The translations under genes were made by a program, and so were the position numbers. A stretch of 64,000 nucleotides of DNA from Rhynchonema sp. JSB1_4. Lineage: Eukaryota > Nematoda > Chromadorea > Monhysterida > Xyalidae. The DNA is taken from assembly GCA_030248065.1 (NCBI GenBank), contig JASAMV010006270.1, positions 1 to 64,000 of the forward strand, written 5' to 3'. Below are positions 10,640-22,100 of this stretch, piece after piece (the stretch's first letter is position 1; each line of letters starts with the position of its first letter). The notes below the pieces were generated by a model, which was not told the origin of the DNA, made no database searches, and saw only the letters and a program-made list of their open reading frames with translations.

Positions 10640-13600
10640 AGTCATATTATGCCAAATTTTAGATGACCAACAGACTGTCGAATCAGCCATGTCGCTGCGT
10701 GCATATGGTGGCAAGATTCAGTTCTGGACGGGCAAACTGCTGGGTCCATGCAGCAAGATTCAGACAATAAAGTTCAATGCAATTAAAAACAAAAAGGTAC
10801 CGCACCATCATGCAACTTCGCAAAATCACGAACAGACTGTGAAAGTTGGTCGCGAATTCGAACGAGGGGCGTGCAAACGACGTCATATGTACACCCAGCG
10901 CAAACAAGCCACAATAAGCGAGAACCAACGATAAATCTAGAGACGCCTGATGTTACGGTTCACACAAATTGTTAAGTACAGTAAAATATATAAAAAACAC
11001 TTCTGCCGAATGAAACATATTGTTTCTTGAGCTCAAGAATATTTTGCATTTGCCGCCATTTTCCAAAATGAAACTGCGCATGCACATTGTGGCATCACTG
11101 TTCCAATACGATGGTCTTATTGGGCCCAGAGAGAATGCAGAGAGACCAATGGCACCCTTGGGACAAATGTGCACGATTATGATGGGGGCCGTGATTTGCT
11201 GACTCGCGCTCAGATTCGGAATGGGTGCTCATGTTGCGCACTTGAGGCGCGCAGAATATTGAGCACACTTTTAGAAAAAAGAACGGTTTGAGAGAAGCTA
11301 AGCACGTGAAAGTTGTTTCAGTTGTTTCAGTGAAAGTTGTTTCAAAGTTGTTTCAACAACTCAGCGGTACCAGCTGCTTTTACTGTAGAATCGCATCTAG
11401 CTCAAAATCAATCAGAATTAGTAGTGCGGCCAGCCACTGTGCTCAGCAAAAAAAACAAAAAAAATAGTCAAATTGCGTGTTCTCGGTGCAGGCAAGTGTC
11501 ATATCAAGTACATCAGGTCCAGCGAAGCTAAAAGTCCAATGGCAAAAACACGGAGCGCGAAAGCGCGCATATGCTCTGTGGGGGGCACAAAACTTTTTGG
11601 CGAATGTACCCGTGTTTTGTGCCACCGCAAATGGTGGTCTCATACCAAAATGGGCTTGGGGCGCGAATAAATGGTTCTCTGCTCTCTCTATCTCTCACTC
11701 TGATAAAGTTAAGTGGTCGCCATAACATGTGACATTAGGCTGAATTATGCAAGAGTGCGGGCGCGCGTGGCGGCAACCAAAAAGAGATAAGCAAAAGTGT
11801 CGTGCCGAATAAATTTCGCTGAATTGGTTGGATACAAGCTCGTTCGCATGACCACGCTGACTTGCTTCTTGGTGTTAGTGCATCAAGTCTGACTTTGCAT
11901 GCAAGAACCTGATGTCATGGGCTTCAAAATTATAGCAAGAGACATTTATTGTCGAATGTCATGGTGACCAGTAAACAGCAGGGAGAAAATGTCAAACTGG
12001 ACCAGCGCATGCTCTACCATGTTGCACGTCTTCCACATACGCCCTCGCCCCTCTCGAATTGAGCCCTCCGCGGTCTGCATTCGGAAACGTTCTCTATATT
12101 TGGGTGAAATGTTAGAAACGAGGAGATCCCGATTTTCCAGATTTTTCCGAATGGAGCCCCAGGAAATTACATATATGGAAAATAACGGCAAATAACGGTT
12201 GTCGTGTATAAGCGAATGAAAACTTCGATTCGGGCGCATACATTTCAACATCCATTCTTTGCTGGTATGTTTTAGCCAAAAAATTTATCCGCAGACGCAC
12301 GTGAGCCTGCTGTAAGTCGGATGTTTGCGACGCCAATACCATGTGATGACAACAAATGGTGCGACGATATGAAATTTGATGACGCTCTCCGACTCTATGG
12401 TTCGTCTGTAGTAGTCACAGACACAGGTGCGTTTCTGCCGAGATTAAATGGGTAACCTCGATGCATGTCACCCGGACATATGGCAACGGTACCCACGAAC
12501 GTTATGCTTCTGCATTCGACTGCATGCGTTTAATGCTGTCTCATGCATTGGACGAAACGCGCACTTCGCGATTCAGCTAAAAAACAACAACACAAAGCAT
12601 GAACTAAATTCGCTTCGGGGAAATATCTTGCCGCGAAAAATTATTCTTGCACACTTCCTTGTTTCGACCTAATGCGACGCATTACGGTTTTCTTGAATGC
12701 AGACTATATTGGTGCCATACGCATTAAAGGGTCTCCGCCATATATATATGCGACCGAAACCAATTTCAATGAGAGTTGGCACCGCAAGTGCGCTTGGTCC
12801 AAAACACTCACGGCCAAGAAAATCTTTTCCCATATCAGCTCCCTGTCTGAGCCAAGAGGGCTGAAAGGTAAAAAATTTTGACCCTACCTCAGCACCTTTA
12901 AACCGGGCCTGCCGCTATTGTTTTTTGGGTTTTGGACCTCGGTTTTTTCATACTACTCGTTATAGTTGGCACTGAGATGAAGAACATTAACCTTCAAGAA
13001 CTTCACCAAACTGACGTTTATCCACCGAAATCGATCCACCAACATGGCCGCACGGGAACAAACTATCCCAATATTGACGCACTACAGTATGTGTGCATGG
13101 AAATCAGGATTTCCAAAGCAAAATTCAAATCACAGAGGTGTGGTATAGGCGGCGCGTTACGGTAGGTTGACAAAACATTTGTTATTTACAAAAGAGCTGA
13201 TGTTTTATCGGGCTACCGTAACCGCCGCCGGCGTTCTATCGACACATTCTATCATTTTTTAGTTTTTTTTCGCAAGATCGGTCCCACTCAATTTCTCTTT
13301 CGTTAGAACGTGGAGGAATGAACAAACCAGCCAGCAGAAGCACAAAGTGTCATGAGCTGATGGACGGACTATACATATGTACATACATAGGTAGTGGACT
13401 GCGCTGCAGCAAGAACAGAGAAAACCCACCAGACGAATATACATATAATACATAGATGTGATGTGCTTGCGGCCACAATTCTACCACAATTCGCCACACA
13501 GCCATGTGCGCAAAAACATGGAATACTGTACGGAAAGTCGACGCTGTGCTGATTGCAAATTCAATAACCAGAAATCGGCATCCTAGCGCTCGTTAAAGTT

Positions 13601-15027
13601 GTTTCGGTCAGAACGACTTTGTGCACTTTAGCACAGCTGAAAAGATACACTTATAAGTGTTTCATCTCAAGCGTGCATGATTCGCATGAGAAAACCAGCC
13701 AGCGAAATCTGCCCGACATGACAAGAATGTCAGGGCCACGTCCAGTTTGCTTCACGGCTATCTCTCCCCTATCCGATGCAGATGCACTGTTTGCCTGTTG
13801 ACCTTCGTTGGTGGGCCCCGGGGTCCGTAGTGGCAGATGACCAAGGCTGACACACAAGTCATGAAAACAGAATTACACGATACAATTGAGAAGATCAAAA
13901 ATGGAAAATTGGTCTATAAACTGATAAGAAATCTATCGCGAGTGCCGTTCAAGAACTATAAATTTATTTCTCGAGGTTAATGTTGAGATACTCGTGTTGG
14001 CTTCAAAGTTTATCTGCGAGGCGAATTTCAATCACATGTAGATTCGATTTTTCGGCTCAGGTGAGTTTTCGGCTCACATATAATATCAGTTTTCAGGCGA
14101 TCGACGTCAACTATGTACATATAGCCCACGTTTTGGGAATAAATGACCAAGGGCCACCCTCCATTTTTGGCACCTTGGCGAAGACCTTCCTCAGGGTAAA
14201 AATGACCAAGCGTCAAACTAAACTGTTTTCAGCTGAACTTACTAAGGGCAATGAACACAAATACAAACGATCATGCTCATTACGATGCCGGGGTGAATTT
14301 TGTAAACTAGGACGGAATTAAACAACTTCGGACAAAAAATTTGAACAAACCGTTGTATCCCCCTCAGAAGTAGCCACGGTACTAACCCGATCTGGGGTGG
14401 GGGGAATAAATTTTAGTGGGAGATACTGTACCATATTAGTCTCGCGGGAAACCAATTTTTATGGGTTAAAAAATGTGTATAAATGGCGCGAAGCGCGCAA
14501 ATTTATCCACTTTGGTCGATTTTGACCAATTTTTAGACATTTTGAACCAAAAAAGGTAATTTTGGGGTGAAATTTTGGAAAAAGTGGGAGAGATACCGTG
14601 CCAGAGAGGGGCGATACCGTACCTCAGCGCGGGGGGCCACATACCGTACCGGCGAAGGGGAGATAATGTACCTTTGAGGGGGACACCCCCCACCCACCGC
14701 CCAGCCACAGCACTGACACTGATAAACGTGTAAACGAGCACAAACTATAGTCTTTCATTTTATTCTCGGTCCAAACAAAGTATACAGCAAATGTTTCATC
14801 GCAACAGCAGCCATCAAGTCACACGCATATTTCGAGCCACGTGGTCGACTTGTTGGTTATCATCCACGACGATGACTGCTGTTTTCAAGGCGTTGAAACA
14901 TTTTCTGTATACCGCCTCAGGACTGTTATAAAACGGAAAGACTATACCAAAAGAATTGCGGGCAGTCTCACATACTTTCGAACTCATTCTCGAATAATTT
15001 GCGGTCCGGATCAAGGTGGTCCATCAT
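10640..15027. other. Long stretch without a supported gene
   Basis: Short frames occur on both strands but none has a recognisable domain or a phase-consistent exon chain. Near 11310-11355 a short aagttgtttca motif is repeated four times. A minus-strand pair of frames at 12342-11946 with AATAAA just after its stop is a weak candidate only. Around 14380-14690 the sequence is C/G-rich with gataccgt repeats. Confidence 0.45.
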
Positions 15028-15030
15028 TCA

Positions 15031-15168
15031 AATCCACTGGTCCTTCTTGTATTCGTTATCATAATATTTATTGTCTTTCAAATTCCACAGTGACCGTGCG
15101 TCAAACACGCAATCAATCAGCGCTTCTTTGCCCTCGTCACCAAGCAAACTTTTTGATTTGTCAGCCAT
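15031..15168 (-). pseudogene. MADF-domain-like exon fragment
   Basis: The minus-strand frame from the methionine at 15168 reads MADKSKSLLGDEGKEALIDC and continues through SLWN, KYYDNEYKKDQW. This matches the start of MADF/Adf-1 DNA-binding domains: LI..V, then LW and Y.......W. It stops after the first helix-turn region and no phase-matching second half was found downstream. It may be a lone exon of an incomplete gene, or a relic. Confidence 0.45.
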
Positions 15169-15574
15169 TTCGAAGTGCGCAAGCAAAAACTTGCGAAAAC
15201 CACCTGAAAATTGCATCTCCTGTTGTTCATGTTAAGTGATTACTTCAAAAATGCTGACGAAAAAAATCAAAGTCACATTTTTCTGACTGCTACTGCCGGG
15301 CAGTCAGAAGTATAAATCGACCTTTAAAGTAGAGCGAATTCAATTTAAAATAAAGGCACCACCCGATATTTTTGAACCACAAACTTCGAAGTGCGTCAAC
15401 GCTCTCACAATCCGTTGGCAACGGATTTGAATGCCGAAATCACTATGGGCCCGCCGCTGATTGGTCGGTTTCATCAGTCGGATGGCGACAACCATTTCTT
15501 CGTGGTCGCATGACTCTGAAAAGGCGAAACTGTACTGAGTCGAAGCGCAATTTGGGCATACTGTGTATATCAAT

Positions 15575-15705
15575 GGCACAGTCGTCAAATCAAAGTGGTC
15601 AAATCGTTTTGTCAACTCAAGCAGCCCCAACTGAACACGAGAAATAACACATTGCGTGACGACAAGATTTGACGAACTGACTTGACGACTGCACTATAAG
15701 CCCAG
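15575..15705. mobile_element. MITE with CAGTCGTCAA ends
   Basis: The left end acagtcgtcaaatca is inverted at the right as ttgacttgacgactg. A related copy lies at about 27803-27930 inside a long intron of the Lon-USP gene. Non-coding. Confidence 0.6.
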
Positions 15706-15808
15706 GATGACCATTCGTTTACAAAAACCGCGTCTTGTGCATCAGCCAGCGCGACACTGGAACATCTGACTTTTAACTTTGACGTAATTGACGGTGTGCT
15801 TGACTACA

Positions 15809-16350
15809 GGGTGGAATTCACAAAACAAAGTCAAGCTCAACGTCAAAGTTCAAAGTCAGATGTTTCGGCCTCACGCTGGCTCGTGCAGCAGACGCGATTT
15901 TCTAAACGAAAGGTCGACTTTGACGCATTATTGTGTAAGACTGGATGCTGATCCAGCCAAAATATTATTATAGGAGTGTAACAGAGGCGTTTTGTGAGAG
16001 TATTTCTGAGTTTCATGAATCTCTGAAAAGAGGCAAAGAAATGAATAGACGATCACCAAAGGGGGTGCAAAAAATTTTGACTGCGGTCAATAATCGCCAC
16101 ATTATTTCAATACCATTAGTCAGAAATTATTATAACTCAGAAATAATCTTCTGAAACGCTTCTGCTACGTCCTTAAAATAACAGTATCCCGAGAAACGCA
16201 TCCAATCATGCACAATAATGCGTCAAAGTTGACCCTTCGTTTAGAAAATCGCGTCTGCTGCACGAGCCAGCGTGACGCCGAAACATCTGACTTTGAACTT
16301 TGACGTTGAGGTTGACGGTGAGCTTGACTCTGTTTTGTGAATTCCATCCA
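15809..16350. mobile_element. Long-armed inverted-repeat element with GGGTGGAATTCAC ends
   Basis: Two arms of about 145 bases, starting gggtggaattcacaaaac, face each other around a unique centre (15955-16195). One further arm-like segment lies just outside at 15725-15805. The same termini occur in a 130-bp element in the last intron of the Lon-USP gene (28860-28991). No transposase frame was found. Confidence 0.75.
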
Positions 16351-16699
16351 ACGTGTTACTCAAAGCTTATGACGCTCTTGCCACATTGCACAGCGTGTTT
16401 GGGTGTGATGACGTGGAGCATAACGTGGATGTGGGCTGTGTCTGATTTCAGTTTTCATTTCATTTTCAATTATTATATCGCAGAGAAATTCACGTTGACA
16501 GAAACGAAGAATCGATCATCAGCAGCGATCATATCAGCTGGATTACGCACGCGCACCAGTAACAGAATGGTTTGTTTTTATTATTCTTATTTTGACTTCG
16601 TTTTCTACTTTAAGTAAACTTCCGCACCAATCACTTGGCTTTGTTTATTTTTTTGATAAGCAATCGGTCTCAGAAAGTTTCCTTTTTGAAGTGGCAATG

Positions 16700-17975
16700 C
16701 TCCACAAACGAACCATAAGGACGCGTATAACCAGAACTGGAAATATTTCTGGAGCACCAATTTTCATTCTATGTATGTCCGAAAAACTGGAAATAATTCA
16801 GGAGCAATCTTTTTTCATCTATATGTCAGTGATCCAGAAATAAAGGAAACCGGCCGTCCTTTGCAGACCTAGACCATACCGTGTCATCCTGAATTCTTAC
16901 ACGCCTAAAAATAGTTCGGGTTACTGTCGCCACGTCTCACGTGGTTTGCGTGTGAAGCCGATGAACAACACACAGCAACATGCGCTAAATATTTCACGAT
17001 CTGGTCCTTTCACGCGTACTGCAAATGGCACGAGACGTGGCTACAGTAACCCGTGTCTTGGAATTCATGGTGATACGGTATGGTTCTAGTCTGCAAGGCA
17101 CAGCTGGTTTGCATTTATCTCCAGTTCTATCCATAGGCAAAACTGGGGTTATGTATTTCTGGAGCTGTTCGAAACATTTATGTCTCTAGGTTATTCAAGA
17201 AACAACGTTGTGTGACTGCATGCAACATTTTCTTGATTACAGTGTGTGCCAAATTATAACTGCAGCATCAGTTTAATGGTGATAAAACGCAAAGAACACC
17301 GAACATCAGCTTCGGATCTTTTAAACTTTGCTATTGGCGCTTTACCAAGCTACATATTCTCGCTGTTCTGCACACACATGTTTCACGTACCAGAGAATTC
17401 TGGACGATGCCCCTAATTTGCTGCGTTATCAGAACAGGACTTCCTATCTCAGTACACTATATTTTTGTGGTATGCAGAAGGCAGGGATCCCGTAGTTAGA
17501 ATTTTCATTGTGTTACTTTGTGCACATTTAAAGAACATTTATTCAGTACAAGGTGCTCAAATTAAATTTTTAGGTGCAAAAATCTGACCGATGGCGTAGG
17601 AGAGTTGATACCTGTAGCACAGGCATCCTCTTCCGTGAAGTCACAAGAAGGAAAAGAACCCCTAGATCGCAAGATTTTCACTTTCTGCAGGCTTAACAAA
17701 ATGTTACTTGTAATCAAAGAAAATATTGCATGCACTCACACCACGTTGTTTCTTGAATAACCTAGACACATAAATGTTTCGAACTGCTCCAATGTCTCCA
17801 GTTTTGCGTATAGATAGAGCTGGAGATATTTCTGGATTTCTGACATGGAATAAAAAATATTGCTTCAGAAATATTTCCAGTTTTGCGTACAAATAGAGCT
17901 GGAATTATTTCTGGCTCTCGGACATAGAATAAAAATTGTTGCTCCAGAATTATTTCCAGGTCAATCTATACGCGT
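16700..17975. mobile_element. Large inverted-repeat element with nested MITE
   Basis: Left blocks 16715-16840 and 17105-17240 correspond in inverse order to 17707-17975. Shared phrases include ggttattcaagaaacaacg against cgttgtttcttgaataacc. The left arm is interrupted at about 16860-17100 by a smaller inverted-repeat element with ends gcagacctagaccatacc. The centre (17240-17700) is unique and non-coding. Confidence 0.7.
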
Positions 17976-17998
17976 CCTTACGACCGGTGCCACTAGTC

Positions 17999-18287
17999 TG
18001 TTAATTATATTTCGACATAGTGTATAAGCCCCATTCAGCGATGTTTGGAGCGGGCTGGGTCGACGCCATTCTAAATGATTGTTTCAGGCATTGCCAATTC
18101 AGGCAAAGACCAATTGAACCTTGCTTGCTGCGTGGCGCAAAGACACGTGGCCTGTCATCGCACAACACCAACAATGTTCAATGGCTCTGCGCCGATTTGG
18201 CAATGCCTGAAACATTCATTTTGAATGGCGTCGACCCAGCCCGTTCCAAACATCGCTGAATGGGTTTTATATGTCGAAATTAATGAA
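17999..18287. mobile_element. Fold-back element upstream of the Lon-USP gene
   Basis: Arms of about 95 bases with cattcagcgatgtttgga on the left and its inverse on the right surround an 80-base centre. It ends about 15 bases before the first ATG of the proposed first exon, so it would form part of the promoter or 5' leader of that gene. Confidence 0.75.
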
Positions 18288-18301
18288 CAGACTATACGCA
18301 C

Positions 18302-19132
18302 ATGAACCAGCATAATAACGCCCATTGCAAAATTTCCGCCGCGTACTTGCCCCAAAATTTCCTAATCAATTTTCAGAATCGATTTCTGTTGATATTATTT
18401 TTCGCCGCCATCATATCGGTCATCGCCGCCATCGGCGCACGAGACGGTCAACGCCAGGCGGACAAGGATTCGAACGCCAAGAAAGAGAAAGGCAAATCAG
18501 GAAAACCTAAATCAATGACAACAACAACACCAAAGCCAGGAAGTCAGGAAAATCGGCAACAGGTGGGAAATGAACTGTCTCCCGGAACTGCTCCCAGTGA
18601 AAAAAGACAAACTCAACCGAAGACAAAGACGAAAAAGACTCAAAACACTAACAAGGGACCGAATACGCCAAGAGGTGACCAACCGAATACGCCCTACAAC
18701 CTACGCATGCGAACACGACAACAAACACCGAAAGCAGTTGACCCAAGAAACGGGCCAATTGAAAATCGAAAACCTGCTGCAAACACCTTGACCACCGAAG
18801 CACTCATATCCAAATCAGAACCACCAGAAACTGCCGCAGCTAAATCAACATCAATAGTAACGAAAGGAATCGACGAATCAGATCATCAAACACCAGCTAA
18901 TCCGAAGACTCCAACATCGGCAACCGAAACACGAAAGGAAAAACTTGTCCGATGTTTGGGCCCATTTTGCCAACGGTTGGCATATCTCACCAACGGATTC
19001 AGAGAATGCAGCAAACAAGATATAATACACGAAATTGACGGTTTGGTCCAACGATCTGAATTGTCTCGACAGCAGGGAGAGGACATGAAGGCCATTTTCG
19101 ATGATCGATCGCTGGTTCGCAAGCTCAAGCAG
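18302..19132 (+). CDS. Exon 1: signal-anchor segment and basic low-complexity region
   Basis: The open frame begins with a hydrophobic run (FLLILFFAAIISVIAAIG) and continues with a Lys, Thr, Pro, Gln-rich stretch. It ends in a more structured part containing LVRCLGPFCQRLAYLTNG. A GTGGGT donor at 19133 in phase 0 fits the phase-0 acceptor at 19409. Left unspliced, the frame runs on to a stop at 19219, so it could instead be a separate secreted or membrane protein of 305 residues. A TTTTCAG acceptor near 18375 also allows an upstream first exon. Confidence 0.55.
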
Positions 19133-22100
19133 GTGGGTGGAAGAGAACTTATTGTTTTTTGGGCTGTGGACGCGCGTCGCGTTTTTCACTTCGGACCTAA
19201 AAACATTCCTACACGTTAAAAAAACAGCACAATTTCTCACACGCCAACTCGCTGTCAGGCGTTCAGAGCACCCGAATTAGGCAACGGGGTATTGGGTCCC
19301 TGTCATTCGTAAAGAGCACAATAATGCTGCAAGCCACGGCAGACCCATGGTCATATCAACGCCCATGTGAAATCCATTAGAGCCACGTTGAACAACCGAC
19401 CACTTCAGATGTTTAAACATGGCGGAAATGTGCTAATCGAGTACAGATGCAGGCCGAGTGCGTTGTCGTATCTGCGCACCGAAGAGCATGGAGAAGTGGC
19501 TCACAGGATAATCACATGCTCCACGTTGGCGTGTGCAGAGCCATATACAGACGGTAAGTACCAAATGCCAGCAGTTTTCTAGATTTTAGAAATAGCGCTG
19601 CAGATCAGACTGATTTTGTCAAACTATTCTGTGTTCGATTCGATCTAGGCAATGCTTGTCGCCGAATCCTTTGAAACGGGAACATAACCGAGCATTTTTT
19701 CACAGAGCACACGGGAAACGAAGTTCGAGAGGGCTTTCTGTTGCCACTGTTCATGTGCTGCTCCGCAATCAAGCCAGATCTTACCCTACCGGAGCTGATC
19801 ATCAAGGTCGAGCACGATGAACGTTTAGCGGTCGAAGCGACAGAGATGGCACTGCTCGCAAGGAGGATTGCTGACGCCGTGAGTTCATTCGTGATATGTG
19901 AGCACAGACACCTCACAACCGACTTAAAATATTTTTCATTCATCAACCGATAAGAACAACTTACACCGTAATTGAGAGCAAGTCTCAAATTACCCGCCAC
20001 ATGACCGCAAGAGTAACCAGCCACAAATGTTTCAGGCCAGCCCAGCCATACCTGAGGAAAACTTCAGAAGAAAATTCTTTGTCTACACACACGACATGAA
20101 CAGACTCCAAGGGGGGTCGTGCCAGATGTCCCTGGTGGGCATGATGCTCGCTCTGGTCTCTGGTCTGGTGATCGCCCCAGCGGTCGCAATAACTGCCGGT
20201 GCCACACCATATGGAGCATTACAACGTGTTAGTTTCAGGTCAATCTTTATCCGTGGTATTTTACCAATGCTTATAAAGTCATTGTGCGACCAATATCCGG
20301 GAAGAGCGGTTGTTTGAGTGCTGAATCAGAATTTCGAGTCAGTTCTGGTGTGAAACCAAAACAAACGCCCGGGACTTTCAGGAAAATCGGTAAAATGACC
20401 ATGAATGGTGTTCACCCACTTTGAGCACTTTGGGGAGGTCACGCGGCCAATGGACCAGGGATTCTGACTCCCCGTCCATGTTACTCCTGGGCAGGGTTGG
20501 GCAAAAAAAACGACGGCGTTTTTTCTTTAAAAAACCACGTTTTTTTCAGAAAAACCCGCCTGCGTCGTTTTTCGTTTTTTAAATCCTGAATTTCCTTGAT
20601 TTTCCCTGATTTTTCATGGAAAGTACCCTGATTATCAAGGAAAATCAATTTTTTTGTCCCATTTTTTTCCAAAAATTTTCGACCAATTTTTACTTTGTCG
20701 AGATACGTCGATATACGGAGTTTGACTTTCAATGATGACCCCGGCCAAAGTTGGTCCCATGATGCGGGTCTGATATGGGATCTTAACAACATGCTAGAAA
20801 AGGGTTGAAACCCGTTTATTTTGCCTCAGAACACATAGAATTACTTCATTGAACCGCGTTTTCTTCGCAACATGAGCGTTTTCCAATTTTTTTGGGGGCA
20901 TATTTTGGGCATCTGGGCGTTTCTAAAAAAACGTTTGTTAAAAAAGGTTTTTTTAAAAAAACCGGTTTTAAAAAAAACTTTTTTTGCCCAACCCTGCTCC
21001 TGGGACCAAGCTTGCAGCCAAAATCAATTTTCCACCGAGCTTCCTCTGCCCTTACAGGTCGGATTTGGCTGAAAAATCCTCAAAAATCAGCACAGGCCTA
21101 GTTATATCATCAAGCTATGTACATGAAGCACATAGTTGATTGTTTCACGCAGAGTACACACAGTACAGTAGATTACTTCATTCCTACTACTGCAGTAAAC
21201 CTCTCTTATGCGCAAATGCACAGGTTGGCTGTTGTGACGCAATGCTGTTTGCCGCCCGGAACGGCCACATCAGAAAAGTCATCGTGCCAGTTCACAACAA
21301 AGAGGACGTGGCGAGGATGAAACCAATAACCGAAGTTAGTTCAACACTGTTGTCTTCATTAATTCCTGAGATCAGAATATGACACTGATAAGCCTCTAAC
21401 TACACTTCTAGCCTACTAACTTCTGCGCTTTCAGCCGATGGCAGTCGTCCTGGCCAGAGATGCGTTCCACGGGCTGCAAGAGCTGTTCGATAACAAAATA
21501 ACGTTTGCCAATCCCTACACTACACCGCAGCCTACACTGACATCAAAGCCAGACAACGAAGGACTCGTTCGTTACGTTGTGTCACCGTTTGGTTTCGTCA
21601 AGGACAGTGTTGTAAGTTTCCTATTGCATATGCAAACATTGCTGGTGCAATGACTTCTAAAGTTATTCAGGCTTCGAACACCATGAACAAGACCACCGGC
21701 ACCCAATTGAAACAGTCGGCAAGCCAGTCGCCGGCGCATTCGGCAAGCGTGATGACGCCGCATGCGTAGGTTTCGATAGATTATTCGTTTGCAAACCTGA
21801 CGTGAATCTTTCACTTTGTAAATGCAGATTCACTTCCAAATGCAGATCTGAATCCAGTGACGTCGCTCCCGGCTACGACCTCTACTATCAGAATACAGGC
21901 ACGGACTGCTATGTGACCACCGTTTTATGGGGACTGTACACGTGCTTCAAACAACACTTGAACGGCAGGAGCGTCGAAACGGTGCGTCTAAAAATGAAAT
22001 TTTGAAATATTTCGTTCTGTTGGATTCTGCAACAGCAACTGCAGTATGTAATCTTTTGACCAGCAGGGCAAACTCACCAAGTGTTTGAACCAGCACGTGT

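Noticed and set aside
11946..12342. Two overlapping minus-strand frames followed by AATAAA
   Set aside because: No splice pair joins them in phase and no domain is recognisable; too weak to call a gene.
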